Shown piece by piece: positions 44,970 through 51,940 of a stretch of 51,940 bases of DNA. Each line of letters starts with the position of its first letter. Positions within the stretch are counted from its first letter, which is position 1. Source of the stretch: SAR202 cluster bacterium Casp-Chloro-G4 (GTDB lineage: Bacteria > Chloroflexota > Dehalococcoidia > Lucifugimonadales > JADFKI01). The position numbers and the translations under genes are program-made. The stretch is from positions 1 through 51,940 of the forward strand of contig MUCK01000037.1 in the NCBI GenBank assembly GCA_002816705.1, written 5' to 3'. Below the pieces are notes generated by a model, which was not told the DNA's origin, searched no databases, and saw only the letters and a list, made by a program, of their open reading frames with translations.

Positions 44970-47240
44970 TTGATTATGAGATTAACCTCTGGCGACGAAA
45001 TTAGAGCGCTTTCGAATTGGCTGGCCGATGCCCTACGGGATTTGAGCCGCCGTCAGATAGCCATTCTGGCGACCGTGGTGGTGGCATCCTTCGTGGTGAC
45101 CTATGGAATCTACTCTATGGCTACCTCGGCCGGGGGGCAATCGCTGGAAGAGAATCAGCGCCTGTTTCCCATTAGCGTAGGCGATCTGACAAATGAGGTC
45201 GCAGTCAACGGCAGCATAACATTCGCCAAGAAAGAGGTCCTCACCTTCGGTTCTCAGGGTACCGTGGCGGAGGTGCTGGTGGCCGAGGGTCAGGAGGTCG
45301 AGGAAGGCCAGCCTCTGGTCCTGCTGGATGCAGAGACAACATCCCAACTACAGGTATCCTACGCGCAGGCGAACCTGGATTATCTACAGGCCAAGGCAGA
45401 TTTGGATACCGCTCGTGCTTCCAATCTACCTTTGGCACAGGCGGAGCTGGATTTACAAGCCGCCCTCGACGTGTTTGAGGCCCTAGTAGGCCCCGACCCA
45501 CAGGCGCTGGCTGACGCCGAGAGCGCAGCGGCGGATGCGGCCATCGCCTTACGAGATGCGCAAGAGGCCTTCGATGATGTAGCGGGTCCGTCGGCCGCAT
45601 TCGTCGCGGAGGCGCAGGCTGCCCTCGCCGAGGCGCAAATAGCGTATCGCGATGCCAAAGACGCCCTGGGTGGGGATTCACTAACAGCCTCCGACAGCCT
45701 CACCGCTGCCGTAAAAGACCTTTCCGTCGCAAGGCAGGAGCTGAAAATCGCGCAGGCTACCATTTCTGTCGACGACGCCCAGGCATCCCTGGACCAGGCG
45801 GAGGAGGATTACGCTGGCGCTATTAAAAAGTGGACCGGTGTGACTTTAACGGATGAAGAGTTACTACACACCTCAGATGAGCTATTCGAGACCTGGGACT
45901 TCGATCCAAACGTCATTTACAAGTCGGGATATGATCTGTTTCCCGATGGGGTTTTCGGCGATGCCCCCAATACAAAGTGGAACGAACTCACAGTGTATGC
46001 CTGGGTTGCGTTGCACCCTTCGAGCGCAGCCATCGAGATTACCTGCGACGTCGAATCGGAAGAGGTTACAGTCACAACTGCTGGCAGGAGCACACTATCG
46101 GCGGCACAGCAATTCTGCATCGAACGGGACACCGAGGACACCTGGCAGGCCCTGCAGGACGAACGCCTGGCTTTTGATACACAGGTGGCCCAGGCCGAAA
46201 AGAATCTGACCCAGGCCGAGGCTACTGTTATTAGCGCAGAAAAGGCCTTTGATGGTCTTGATGGCGGCCCGGAATCAGACCTTTTACAGCATCAGTTGAT
46301 TATCGCAGCGCGTGCTATGGCAGACGCGGAGCAAGACCTGGAAAACGTCCTCGGTCCAAATACTCTGGAACTAGCCAGAGTAAGCGCTTTGCTCGCCGCA
46401 GCACAGGCTGCCTATGACAACGCCGTGAAGGCTCTGGATGCTGTGATCAACCCGGACCCGATGGAGGTCGCGATTGCACAGTCCAATTCCGATGCAGCCA
46501 AACGAGCAGCTGAGAATGCCAATGGTCTTTACCAGATGAAGCTAGCTCTGGAGGAGGCTCGAGTCGCATCCGCCAAAGCGCTGTTGGACGGCGCAAGACG
46601 AAGATTCGAAAACTCCACCTTGACCGCTCCATGGCCTGGATTCGTCTCGACGGTTCACGTGGAGGCAGGGCAGGATGTCCAGGGAACCGCCGAGATTGTG
46701 GAGGTCATCAATCCCAGTATCGTCGTCGTAGAAGGCATCGTAGATGAGATTGACGTGCTGTCGCTCCAACGCGGCGCACAGGCCACCGTGTCCATGGATG
46801 CGCTCCCAGGCCAGACCCTCATAGGGACAGTATCCACTATCAGTTCGGCGGCCTCCAATCAGCAGGGCGTAGTCACTTTCGACGTGGAGATCGTGGTCAA
46901 CGTACCGGCAGACCTGCGATTGCAGGAGGGGTTGAGCGCAGTAGCCAACGTTGCCCTGGGCCGAGAGCGAGGCCTGCTAGTCCCGAACCAGGCCATACAC
47001 GGCAGCTTCTCGCAACCTCAGGTGCTGGTGAGTAACGGAGGCTCTCTGGAAGAGCGAGTCGTTGTGCTTGGCAGCAGCGACGGCTTCTGGACCATTGTTC
47101 AACAGGGACTTTCCGAAGGCGAACTCTACATGATCGAGATACAGGACGCCAATGCACAGCAACTGGGCTTCCGTGGCTTCGGCGGTGGCGGTGGTGGCAA
47201 CCCTGGCGGCGGCGGGGGAGGAAACACCGGGGGTCGGTAG
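44970..47240 (+). CDS. HlyD/MacA-like efflux adaptor with long coiled-coil
   Basis: A 756-residue membrane-fusion-type adaptor. One N-terminal helix (IAILATVVVASFVVTYGIY, residues ~32-50) is followed by a barrel-sandwich half (EVLVAEGQEVEEGQPLVLLD). A very long Ala/Asp/Glu/Gln-rich helical hairpin includes repeated modules around GPDP, GPSA, GPNT and NPDP. An inserted non-helical domain spans ~290-390 with Cys residues (ITCDVES, QFCIERD). Then comes the closing lipoyl half (LTAPWPGFVSTVHVEAGQDV), a beta-barrel and a Gly-rich tail (GFGGGGGGNPGGGGGG). MacA is ~370 residues, so this is about twice as long. TTG 44970 or ATG 44976 are both possible starts. It forms an efflux unit with the ABC genes that follow. 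Confidence 0.85.
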   Translation: MIMRLTSGDEIRALSNWLADALRDLSRRQIAILATVVVASFVVTYGIYSMATSAGGQSLEENQRLFPISVGDLTNEVAVNGSITFAKKEVLTFGSQGTVAEVLVAEGQEVEEGQPLVLLDAETTSQLQVSYAQANLDYLQAKADLDTARASNLPLAQAELDLQAALDVFEALVGPDPQALADAESAAADAAIALRDAQEAFDDVAGPSAAFVAEAQAALAEAQIAYRDAKDALGGDSLTASDSLTAAVKDLSVARQELKIAQATISVDDAQASLDQAEEDYAGAIKKWTGVTLTDEELLHTSDELFETWDFDPNVIYKSGYDLFPDGVFGDAPNTKWNELTVYAWVALHPSSAAIEITCDVESEEVTVTTAGRSTLSAAQQFCIERDTEDTWQALQDERLAFDTQVAQAEKNLTQAEATVISAEKAFDGLDGGPESDLLQHQLIIAARAMADAEQDLENVLGPNTLELARVSALLAAAQAAYDNAVKALDAVINPDPMEVAIAQSNSDAAKRAAENANGLYQMKLALEEARVASAKALLDGARRRFENSTLTAPWPGFVSTVHVEAGQDVQGTAEIVEVINPSIVVVEGIVDEIDVLSLQRGAQATVSMDALPGQTLIGTVSTISSAASNQQGVVTFDVEIVVNVPADLRLQEGLSAVANVALGRERGLLVPNQAIHGSFSQPQVLVSNGGSLEERVVVLGSSDGFWTIVQQGLSEGELYMIEIQDANAQQLGFRGFGGGGGGNPGGGGGGNTGGR

Positions 47241-47271
47241 GCCTGAAAGTGGCCCCTGTGGTGTACTAAAC

Positions 47272-47967
47272 ATGATTGAGATCGATAACGTAACGAAGGT
47301 ATACAAGATGGGCGACACCGAACTTGCCGCGCTGGGAGGCGTGACCCTTACCATCGCCGACGGAGAGATGGTCGCCGTCATGGGCGCATCGGGTTCCGGC
47401 AAGTCCACCCTCATGAACGTTTTGGGCTGTCTGGATGTGCCGACTTCCGGACGGTACATCCTGGACGGCGAGGATGTGGGTAAACTGCCCGACAACAGGC
47501 TGGCGAATATACGCAACACCAAGATAGGCTTCGTCTTTCAGACCTACAACCTGCTGCCAAGGCTAACGGCCCTGGGAAACGTAGAGTTGGCGTTAATGTA
47601 CGGCGATTCCCGAAACCGCCGTCAGAGGGCAGTTGACGCTCTGGAACGCGTCGGTCTGGGCGACCGGGTGAAGCACCGTCCAACCGAGCTTTCCGGTGGG
47701 CAGCAGCAGCGGGTGGGAATCGCCAGGGCGCTGGTGAAGAACCCAGGGATTTTGCTGGCCGACGAGCCAACGGGCAACCTGGACAGCCGCTCCGGCGACG
47801 AGGTCATGAGAATCTTGCATGAGTTACATGCGGAAGGCATTACCGTAATCATCGTTACACACGAGACCGACATAGCGGAACACGCCAACCGCACTATCAC
47901 CATGCGCGACGGCCTTGTAGTGGGCGACGAATCCCATGCAGTGCCGTCCACTTCGAACGGTCTTTAG
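47272..47967 (+). CDS. MacB-like ABC transporter ATPase
   Basis: A 231-residue ABC ATPase of the LolD/MacB type. Walker A GASGSGKST, Q-loop VFQTYNLLPRLTA, signature LSGGQQQRVGIARAL, Walker B ILLADEPTGNLD, H-loop VTHE. The ATG at 47272 (MIEIDNVTKVYKMGD) is the family-typical start; the frame runs further upstream but overlaps the adaptor gene. Its stop is one base from the permease ATG, so the two are coupled. With the adaptor it should power export of an unknown compound or lipid/peptide. Confidence 0.93.
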   Translation: MIEIDNVTKVYKMGDTELAALGGVTLTIADGEMVAVMGASGSGKSTLMNVLGCLDVPTSGRYILDGEDVGKLPDNRLANIRNTKIGFVFQTYNLLPRLTALGNVELALMYGDSRNRRQRAVDALERVGLGDRVKHRPTELSGGQQQRVGIARALVKNPGILLADEPTGNLDSRSGDEVMRILHELHAEGITVIIVTHETDIAEHANRTITMRDGLVVGDESHAVPSTSNGL

Positions 47968-47968
47968 C

Positions 47969-49210
47969 ATGAGACCGCTGGACGTGCTAAGGACTGCCCT
48001 CTGGTCGTTGGGAAGCAACAAGCTCAGATCTGGGCTCACGTTGCTTGGAATTATCATCGGTGTCACGGCGGTAATTGCACTGATGACTATCGGTCGCGGC
48101 GTGCAACAGGGCATAACCTCCCGCATAGAGTCCCAGGGCGCCAATTTGCTCTTCGTCCAACCGGGCTCCACATCTAGCGGCGGAGTATCCGGCGGCCAAG
48201 GCAGCGGTTCTTCCCTCACGCTAGAAGACGCCTTCGCGCTGGTGGATCCCGTATTCGCGCCATCCATTAAGGCTGTGTCCCCGCAGATTGCGACAAACGC
48301 ACAGATTGTGGCGGGCCGTGAGAACACCAACGCCCAGGTAATTGGTATCACGCCAGAGTATGGCCTCGTACGAAACGCGGTCATCGAAACCGGTAGGTTG
48401 GTATCCTCTGGGGACATTCTGGCCAACTCCCAGGTGGCCGTCCTCAGCGCCTCCGTTTCCGAGGAGTTGTTCGGGCTCCTCAGTCCCGTCGGACAGACAG
48501 TCCGCATTAGCGGCCGACAATTCACTGTCGTGGGAATACTGGAGGACAACAACGTCGGCTTCGGGCAAAGCAATCAGGTTCTGATACCGATTACAACAGC
48601 CTATTACCGGCTGGCCTCCCAGCGCACTGCCCAAGGGGGGATCAGCGTTCAGTCCATCAACGTGGAGGCCACCAGTCAAGAGGACATGAGTACCGCCGAA
48701 CTGGAGATCGCGACGATTCTGCGTCTGCGGCATCGGATCACCGGCGATGACGACTTCGTAATCAGCAGCCAGCAGGGCCTTATCGAAACGCTGAACGAGA
48801 CAACCACGGCGCTTGTGCTCTTTCTTGGCACGGTGGCGGGCATTTCGCTGTTCGTGGGCGGCATAGGCGTAATGAACATCATGCTGGTATCGGTCACCGA
48901 GAGGACCAGAGAGATCGGGATAAGAAAGGCCATCGGCGCAAAGAGGCGGGATATCCTGTTCCAGTTCATCACAGAGGCTGTAATCCTGACAATGAGCGGG
49001 GGCGTCATCGGGCTTATCTTAGGACTCAGCTTCGGGCCTATCCTAAATGGCCGAGCGGTCCTGGGACCCCGGCCCATCGAGACCGGGTTCAGCCTGGATA
49101 TAGCTATCATCGCCCTGGTTGTTTCGGGAGCCATCGGCCTATTGTCTGGAATTTACCCGGCCCTAAGGGCGGCCCGTATGCACCCAATAGACGCCCTGCG
49201 TTATGAGTAA
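47969..49210 (+). CDS. MacB-like ABC transporter permease (FtsX fold)
   Basis: A 413-residue permease. One N-terminal helix (SGLTLLGIIIGVTAVIALM), a ~200-residue periplasmic/external MacB core domain, then three C-terminal helices of the FtsX domain (GGIGVMNIMLVSVTERTREIGIRKAIGAK) ending SGIYPALRAARMHPIDALRYE, a classic MacB C terminus. The start ATG 47969 immediately follows the ATPase stop. Confidence 0.93.
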   Translation: MRPLDVLRTALWSLGSNKLRSGLTLLGIIIGVTAVIALMTIGRGVQQGITSRIESQGANLLFVQPGSTSSGGVSGGQGSGSSLTLEDAFALVDPVFAPSIKAVSPQIATNAQIVAGRENTNAQVIGITPEYGLVRNAVIETGRLVSSGDILANSQVAVLSASVSEELFGLLSPVGQTVRISGRQFTVVGILEDNNVGFGQSNQVLIPITTAYYRLASQRTAQGGISVQSINVEATSQEDMSTAELEIATILRLRHRITGDDDFVISSQQGLIETLNETTTALVLFLGTVAGISLFVGGIGVMNIMLVSVTERTREIGIRKAIGAKRRDILFQFITEAVILTMSGGVIGLILGLSFGPILNGRAVLGPRPIETGFSLDIAIIALVVSGAIGLLSGIYPALRAARMHPIDALRYE

Positions 49211-49257
49211 TCTTTCGCCCCGATACCTCATCGGGCACAGGTAAGCAGGAGAAAGCA

Positions 49258-49575
49258 ATGAAGCCATTCCAAGTTCTTCTAATAGGCGCAGCCGTCTGGG
49301 GGATCACGCTAGCGCTGGCCTTTGTGGGCGGCATAGCCGTAGGTAACTCCGGTGATGACAACGCCATGGCCGGACAGACGGCAGGCATCAGCGGAGATCA
49401 GGCCGCGTTCGACCCGGCGGACCGCGAGGCATTGCGTCAGCGCATCCAGTCCGGCGAGGCCACCCAGGAAGAGATTGACCAGCTACGACAGAGGTTCCAG
49501 CAGGGCGGCGGACAAGGTGGCCAGTTCAGAGGGCCGGGCGGCGCTAATCCCGGCGCTACCCCACCTCCAAATTAG
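49258..49575 (+). CDS. small membrane-anchored Gly/Gln-rich protein
   Basis: A 105-residue protein. It has one N-terminal helix (VLLIGAAVWGITLALAFVGGIAVG), then a helical charged middle (FDPADREALRQRIQSGEATQEEIDQLRQRF), and a Gly/Gln/Pro tail (QGGGQGGQFRGPGG). A ribosome site (AGGAG) precedes the ATG. It lies 47 nt after the permease and resembles the Gly-rich end of the adaptor, suggesting an accessory part of the same exporter (inference). I do not recognise a family. Confidence 0.65.
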   Translation: MKPFQVLLIGAAVWGITLALAFVGGIAVGNSGDDNAMAGQTAGISGDQAAFDPADREALRQRIQSGEATQEEIDQLRQRFQQGGGQGGQFRGPGGANPGATPPPN

Positions 49576-49762
49576 GCAATTTAGGTTTCCCCTCGTGTAT
49601 GGCTTCGGTCAAGTATTTCCATGCTAGACATTAACCCGTACCAGGCGTTATAACTCTGTCGGACTAAGGGCTTTAAGGCGGCGAATGACCCGAATAAGCG
49701 TCGCTTGCCGATTCTTCGTCGATTACCAGTCCGCATTCCGAATTCACGAGGGGCTGCAGCCC

Positions 49763-50797
49763 ATGGCCTGGAGCGACTTCCGAATACGCAGACCACCCAC
49801 CTACGCTATGGTCGCCGCCTACGGCGCGCTCGCCACGGGGGTAGGTATAGCGCTGGGCTGGCTGGTGATAAACAACATCCAGTGGGACGAGTTGGGTGCG
49901 TCACTGTCGTCTGCCAACGTCGGGCTTATCCTGGTAGCGCTGGCGCTATACGTTCTGGCGGGCTACCTGCGGGGACTGCGTTGGCGTCTGGTGCTGCGCA
50001 ACGCCGATGTTACCGCCGGCAGACTCTTCCTCATCGAGCAGACCGGCACTGCGTTGGACACCTTTAGCCCTATACGGGTGCTGGATGAGCTGGTGGAGAT
50101 CGGCATCCTGGTGCTGAGGGACAGGCTCAAGCTTGGCACTATCCTCGCGACGCTGGCCCTGCAACGCACGTTCGAGTTCGGCACGACCGTTTTGCTTGTG
50201 GGAATTGGCGTGCTGCTGCTTGAACCCCTGCGCCAATATTGGCCCTACTTTACCGTCGGAATCGTCCTCGGCAGCCTGAGCCTGATCTTGCTTTTCACTG
50301 CAGGTCCTGCCCTACGCCGGGTCCCGGCGCTGTCCAAGCTGGGGGTGGTCTCGCAGTTCGCCTCCGCCGTCATTCTTCTGAGGCAAGACGTTGGTCGTTC
50401 CGTTTTGGCCTTCGTGATTTCTGTGGCCCAGGCCCTGCTGATCGGTCTGGCCGGCTGGATGGTGGCGCAGGCGGTGCACATCGACCTTGGCATACAAGTT
50501 CTGATCGTCATCACATTGGGCGTGCTGTTTTTCAGCAGCGCGGTGCCAGGGCTGCCTCTGGCTCTGGGGACGTTCGAATTTGGCATAGTGAACTCGCTTG
50601 GGCTATGGGGTATCGACCAGGAGCAGGCCATCGCCTTCTCGCTGCTCTTGCATGCGGTGCTTTTCCTGCCACCGATATTCTTCGCTATGTTTTTCCTGCC
50701 CCGAGAAGGCCTTCTATCCCTCTCGAAGCTAAAAGCCCTTACGTCGAGCACCCGCACAGAAATATCCTCCGCAGGAAAAAGCCGCTACCTTGATTGA
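49763..50797 (+). CDS. lysylphosphatidylglycerol synthase TM region/UPF0104 family protein
   Basis: An about 344-residue multi-pass membrane protein. Helices begin AMVAAYGALATGVGIALGWLV and continue through the conserved RGLRWRLVLRNADV loop of the LPG synthase/UPF0104 family, with ~8 helices. It ends in a short cytoplasmic tail. Likely a lipid flippase-type membrane protein without the synthase domain. I choose ATG 49763 (GAGGGG upstream) over ATG 49685; the first 26 residues of the longer frame look non-coding. It is on the same strand as the exporter but 190 nt away. Confidence 0.82.
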   Translation: MAWSDFRIRRPPTYAMVAAYGALATGVGIALGWLVINNIQWDELGASLSSANVGLILVALALYVLAGYLRGLRWRLVLRNADVTAGRLFLIEQTGTALDTFSPIRVLDELVEIGILVLRDRLKLGTILATLALQRTFEFGTTVLLVGIGVLLLEPLRQYWPYFTVGIVLGSLSLILLFTAGPALRRVPALSKLGVVSQFASAVILLRQDVGRSVLAFVISVAQALLIGLAGWMVAQAVHIDLGIQVLIVITLGVLFFSSAVPGLPLALGTFEFGIVNSLGLWGIDQEQAIAFSLLLHAVLFLPPIFFAMFFLPREGLLSLSKLKALTSSTRTEISSAGKSRYLD

Positions 50798-50872
50798 CCG
50801 GCGTGATTAGCCAAAACTCCGGCTCTGAGTTACATTATGCCCGTCCAATAACCCTTGAAACCGGAGGGCCAC

Positions 50873-51874
50873 ATGTCCCAGACAATCGACCTAAACGACG
50901 CCCGGCTATCGTGGCAAGGCGCAATATCTCTTCACCGCACCGACGACGGAGTCATGCCCTGGCGCGTTCCCTACGAATCCAAACGGCTATTCCCGCCAGA
51001 CGCTCTGCTGGAGCGGGCCGCCATGCCAGCGGGGGTGCGCCTGTCCTTCATCAGCAACACCTCGTCATTAACACTAGACGTTGATGTGCAGTCGGAGGAC
51101 CCGCAGAAGCTGGATGTATACGCCGATGGCAAGCTCTGCGACTCCTTGAACGCTACTGGAACCAGGACGCTGCGGGTTGAAGATCTTCCCACCGGCGAAA
51201 AACTACTGGAGCTGTGGCTGCCTCATCACGGCGAGGTCAGGGTGAAGTCCCTCGCAATAGACGACGGCGCGAGCCTGTCCGGTTACGATGACGGGCGACC
51301 GAAGTGGATAACGTACGGCAGCTCCATCTCCCATTGCAGAGCAGCCGAAAGCCCCAGCACGACGTGGCCCGCAATTGCTGCCCGGACACTGGACCTGAAC
51401 CTAACCTGCCTTGGTTACGGCGGCAACTGTCACCTGGAGCCCATGATGGCGCGCATGATCCGGGACCTGCCTGCGGACTACCTCTCTATGAAGGTGGGTA
51501 TCAATGTGCACAACAGCGGGAGCATGAACGTCCGTACTTTCAGGCCTGGCATCATCGGTTTCGTGCAGATATTGCGTGAGAAGCATCCCGACACGCCTCT
51601 CGCAGTGATCTCACCTATCTTCTCGCCGCCGCGTGAGACCGAGCGCAACGCTGCGGAATTTAACCTGACCGATATGCGGCAGGAGGTGGCGCAAGCGGTC
51701 GACGATCTGAAGTCCTGCGGCGACAGCAACGTGCACTACGTGGACGGCCTGAAGCTGTTCGGCACCGACCTCGGCCACATGCTGCCGGACGATTTGCACC
51801 CCAACGCCGACGGCTACAAGCTTATGGGAGCGAATTTCATCAACGAAGTGGCCAAGCCGGTGTTTAAGCTTTAG
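50873..51874 (+). CDS. SGNH/GDSL-type hydrolase
   Basis: A 333-residue two-domain protein. An N-terminal beta-sandwich of about 130 residues precedes an SGNH hydrolase domain: block I ITYGSSISHCRA (nucleophile Ser), block II/III CLGYGGNCHLEP and LSMKVGINVHNSG (Gly/Asn oxyanion residues), block V DDLHPNADGYKLMG (Asp-x-x-His). Likely an esterase/acetyl-esterase acting on a carbohydrate or lipid ester. No signal peptide. The ATG at 50873 has GGAGG 6 nt upstream, so I prefer it to TTG 50855. It ends at a strong terminator. Confidence 0.88.
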   Translation: MSQTIDLNDARLSWQGAISLHRTDDGVMPWRVPYESKRLFPPDALLERAAMPAGVRLSFISNTSSLTLDVDVQSEDPQKLDVYADGKLCDSLNATGTRTLRVEDLPTGEKLLELWLPHHGEVRVKSLAIDDGASLSGYDDGRPKWITYGSSISHCRAAESPSTTWPAIAARTLDLNLTCLGYGGNCHLEPMMARMIRDLPADYLSMKVGINVHNSGSMNVRTFRPGIIGFVQILREKHPDTPLAVISPIFSPPRETERNAAEFNLTDMRQEVAQAVDDLKSCGDSNVHYVDGLKLFGTDLGHMLPDDLHPNADGYKLMGANFINEVAKPVFKL

Positions 51875-51903
51875 TAGTGACACCTCGATAAAAACTGGGA
51901 AAC

Positions 51904-51937
51904 AAATAAGGGCGGGTTGTAAAACCCGCCCTTATTT
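51904..51937 (+). terminator. Rho-independent terminator of SGNH hydrolase
   Basis: A perfect 15-bp inverted repeat AAATAAGGGCGGGTT/AACCCGCCCTTATTT with a GTAA loop, T-rich at its 3' arm, 30 nt past the stop codon at 51874. The symmetric A/T ends could work in both directions. Confidence 0.92.
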
Positions 51938-51940
51938 ATA

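Overview
The window reads as chromosomal DNA of a Chloroflexota bacterium, most likely a Dehalococcoidia/SAR202-type lineage. This rests on the mix of genes (DUF1501/DUF1800 pair, Grd-like selenoprotein cluster, corrinoid/Fe-S reductive-dehalogenase-like protein, exodeoxyribonuclease VII next to a DUF4389 protein, RpoC with an acidic N-terminal insertion) and on moderately high GC. The lineage call is inference; no rRNA gene is present. Most genes lie on the minus strand, and several near-consensus sigma-70 promoters (TTGAC-type -35, TA...T -10) and hairpin terminators mark the transcription units.

Layout. 0.1-6.8 kb: an RNase Z-like hydrolase, then a promoter-led minus-strand operon DUF1800 - DUF1501 - NHL-repeat protein - zinc-ribbon membrane protein, and a TauE/SafE transporter. 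6.9-8.7 kb: infA and the primary sigma factor. 9.0-16.6 kb: a minus-strand operon with its own promoter, encoding a DUF255 thioredoxin-fold protein, a GrdE-like protein, a GrdB-like selenoprotein, a GrdC-like protein, a GrdA selenoprotein and a class IV aminotransferase. 16.7-20.6 kb: a reductive-dehalogenase/QueG-like Fe-S protein, a carboxymuconolactone-decarboxylase-family protein and a TPP enzyme. 20.9-22.2 kb: tRNA-Asp, trxA, a ferredoxin-thioredoxin reductase catalytic chain and tRNA-Val. 22.3-30.5 kb: rpoC and rpoB. 30.8-36.9 kb: a HEYAH metalloprotease-like protein, an HtrA-like lipoprotein, an FAH-family enzyme, a frameshifted methyltransferase and an SDR. 37.0-39.8 kb: dual-specificity phosphatase, xseB, DUF4389, xseA. 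40.0-44.8 kb: an MFS transporter, the aroQ-pepP-efp operon and a XerC/D recombinase. 45.0-51.9 kb: a MacAB-like adaptor/ABC transporter, a small Gly-rich membrane protein, a flippase-like membrane protein and an SGNH hydrolase that ends in a perfect terminator at the window edge.

The central result is that three genes continue in frame through a TGA that should be read as selenocysteine, each followed by a short hairpin whose loop lies about 19-27 nt past the TGA (a bacterial SECIS geometry). Two are GrdA and a GrdB-like protein. The third is the catalytic chain of ferredoxin-thioredoxin reductase: its motif is CPC-x16-CPC-x8-CHU, so Sec replaces the redox-active cysteine next to the [4Fe-4S] cluster. 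It is followed 39 nt later by trxA. A plausible reading (inference) is a selenium-dependent electron route, ferredoxin -> Sec-FTR -> thioredoxin -> GrdA/GrdB-like selenoproteins. The Grd-like cluster departs from the glycine reductase of fermentative anaerobes: no GrdD gene is present, the GrdB-like protein has UxxSxxS in place of UxxCxxC, and the GrdE-like protein has no cysteine near the expected pyruvoyl site.
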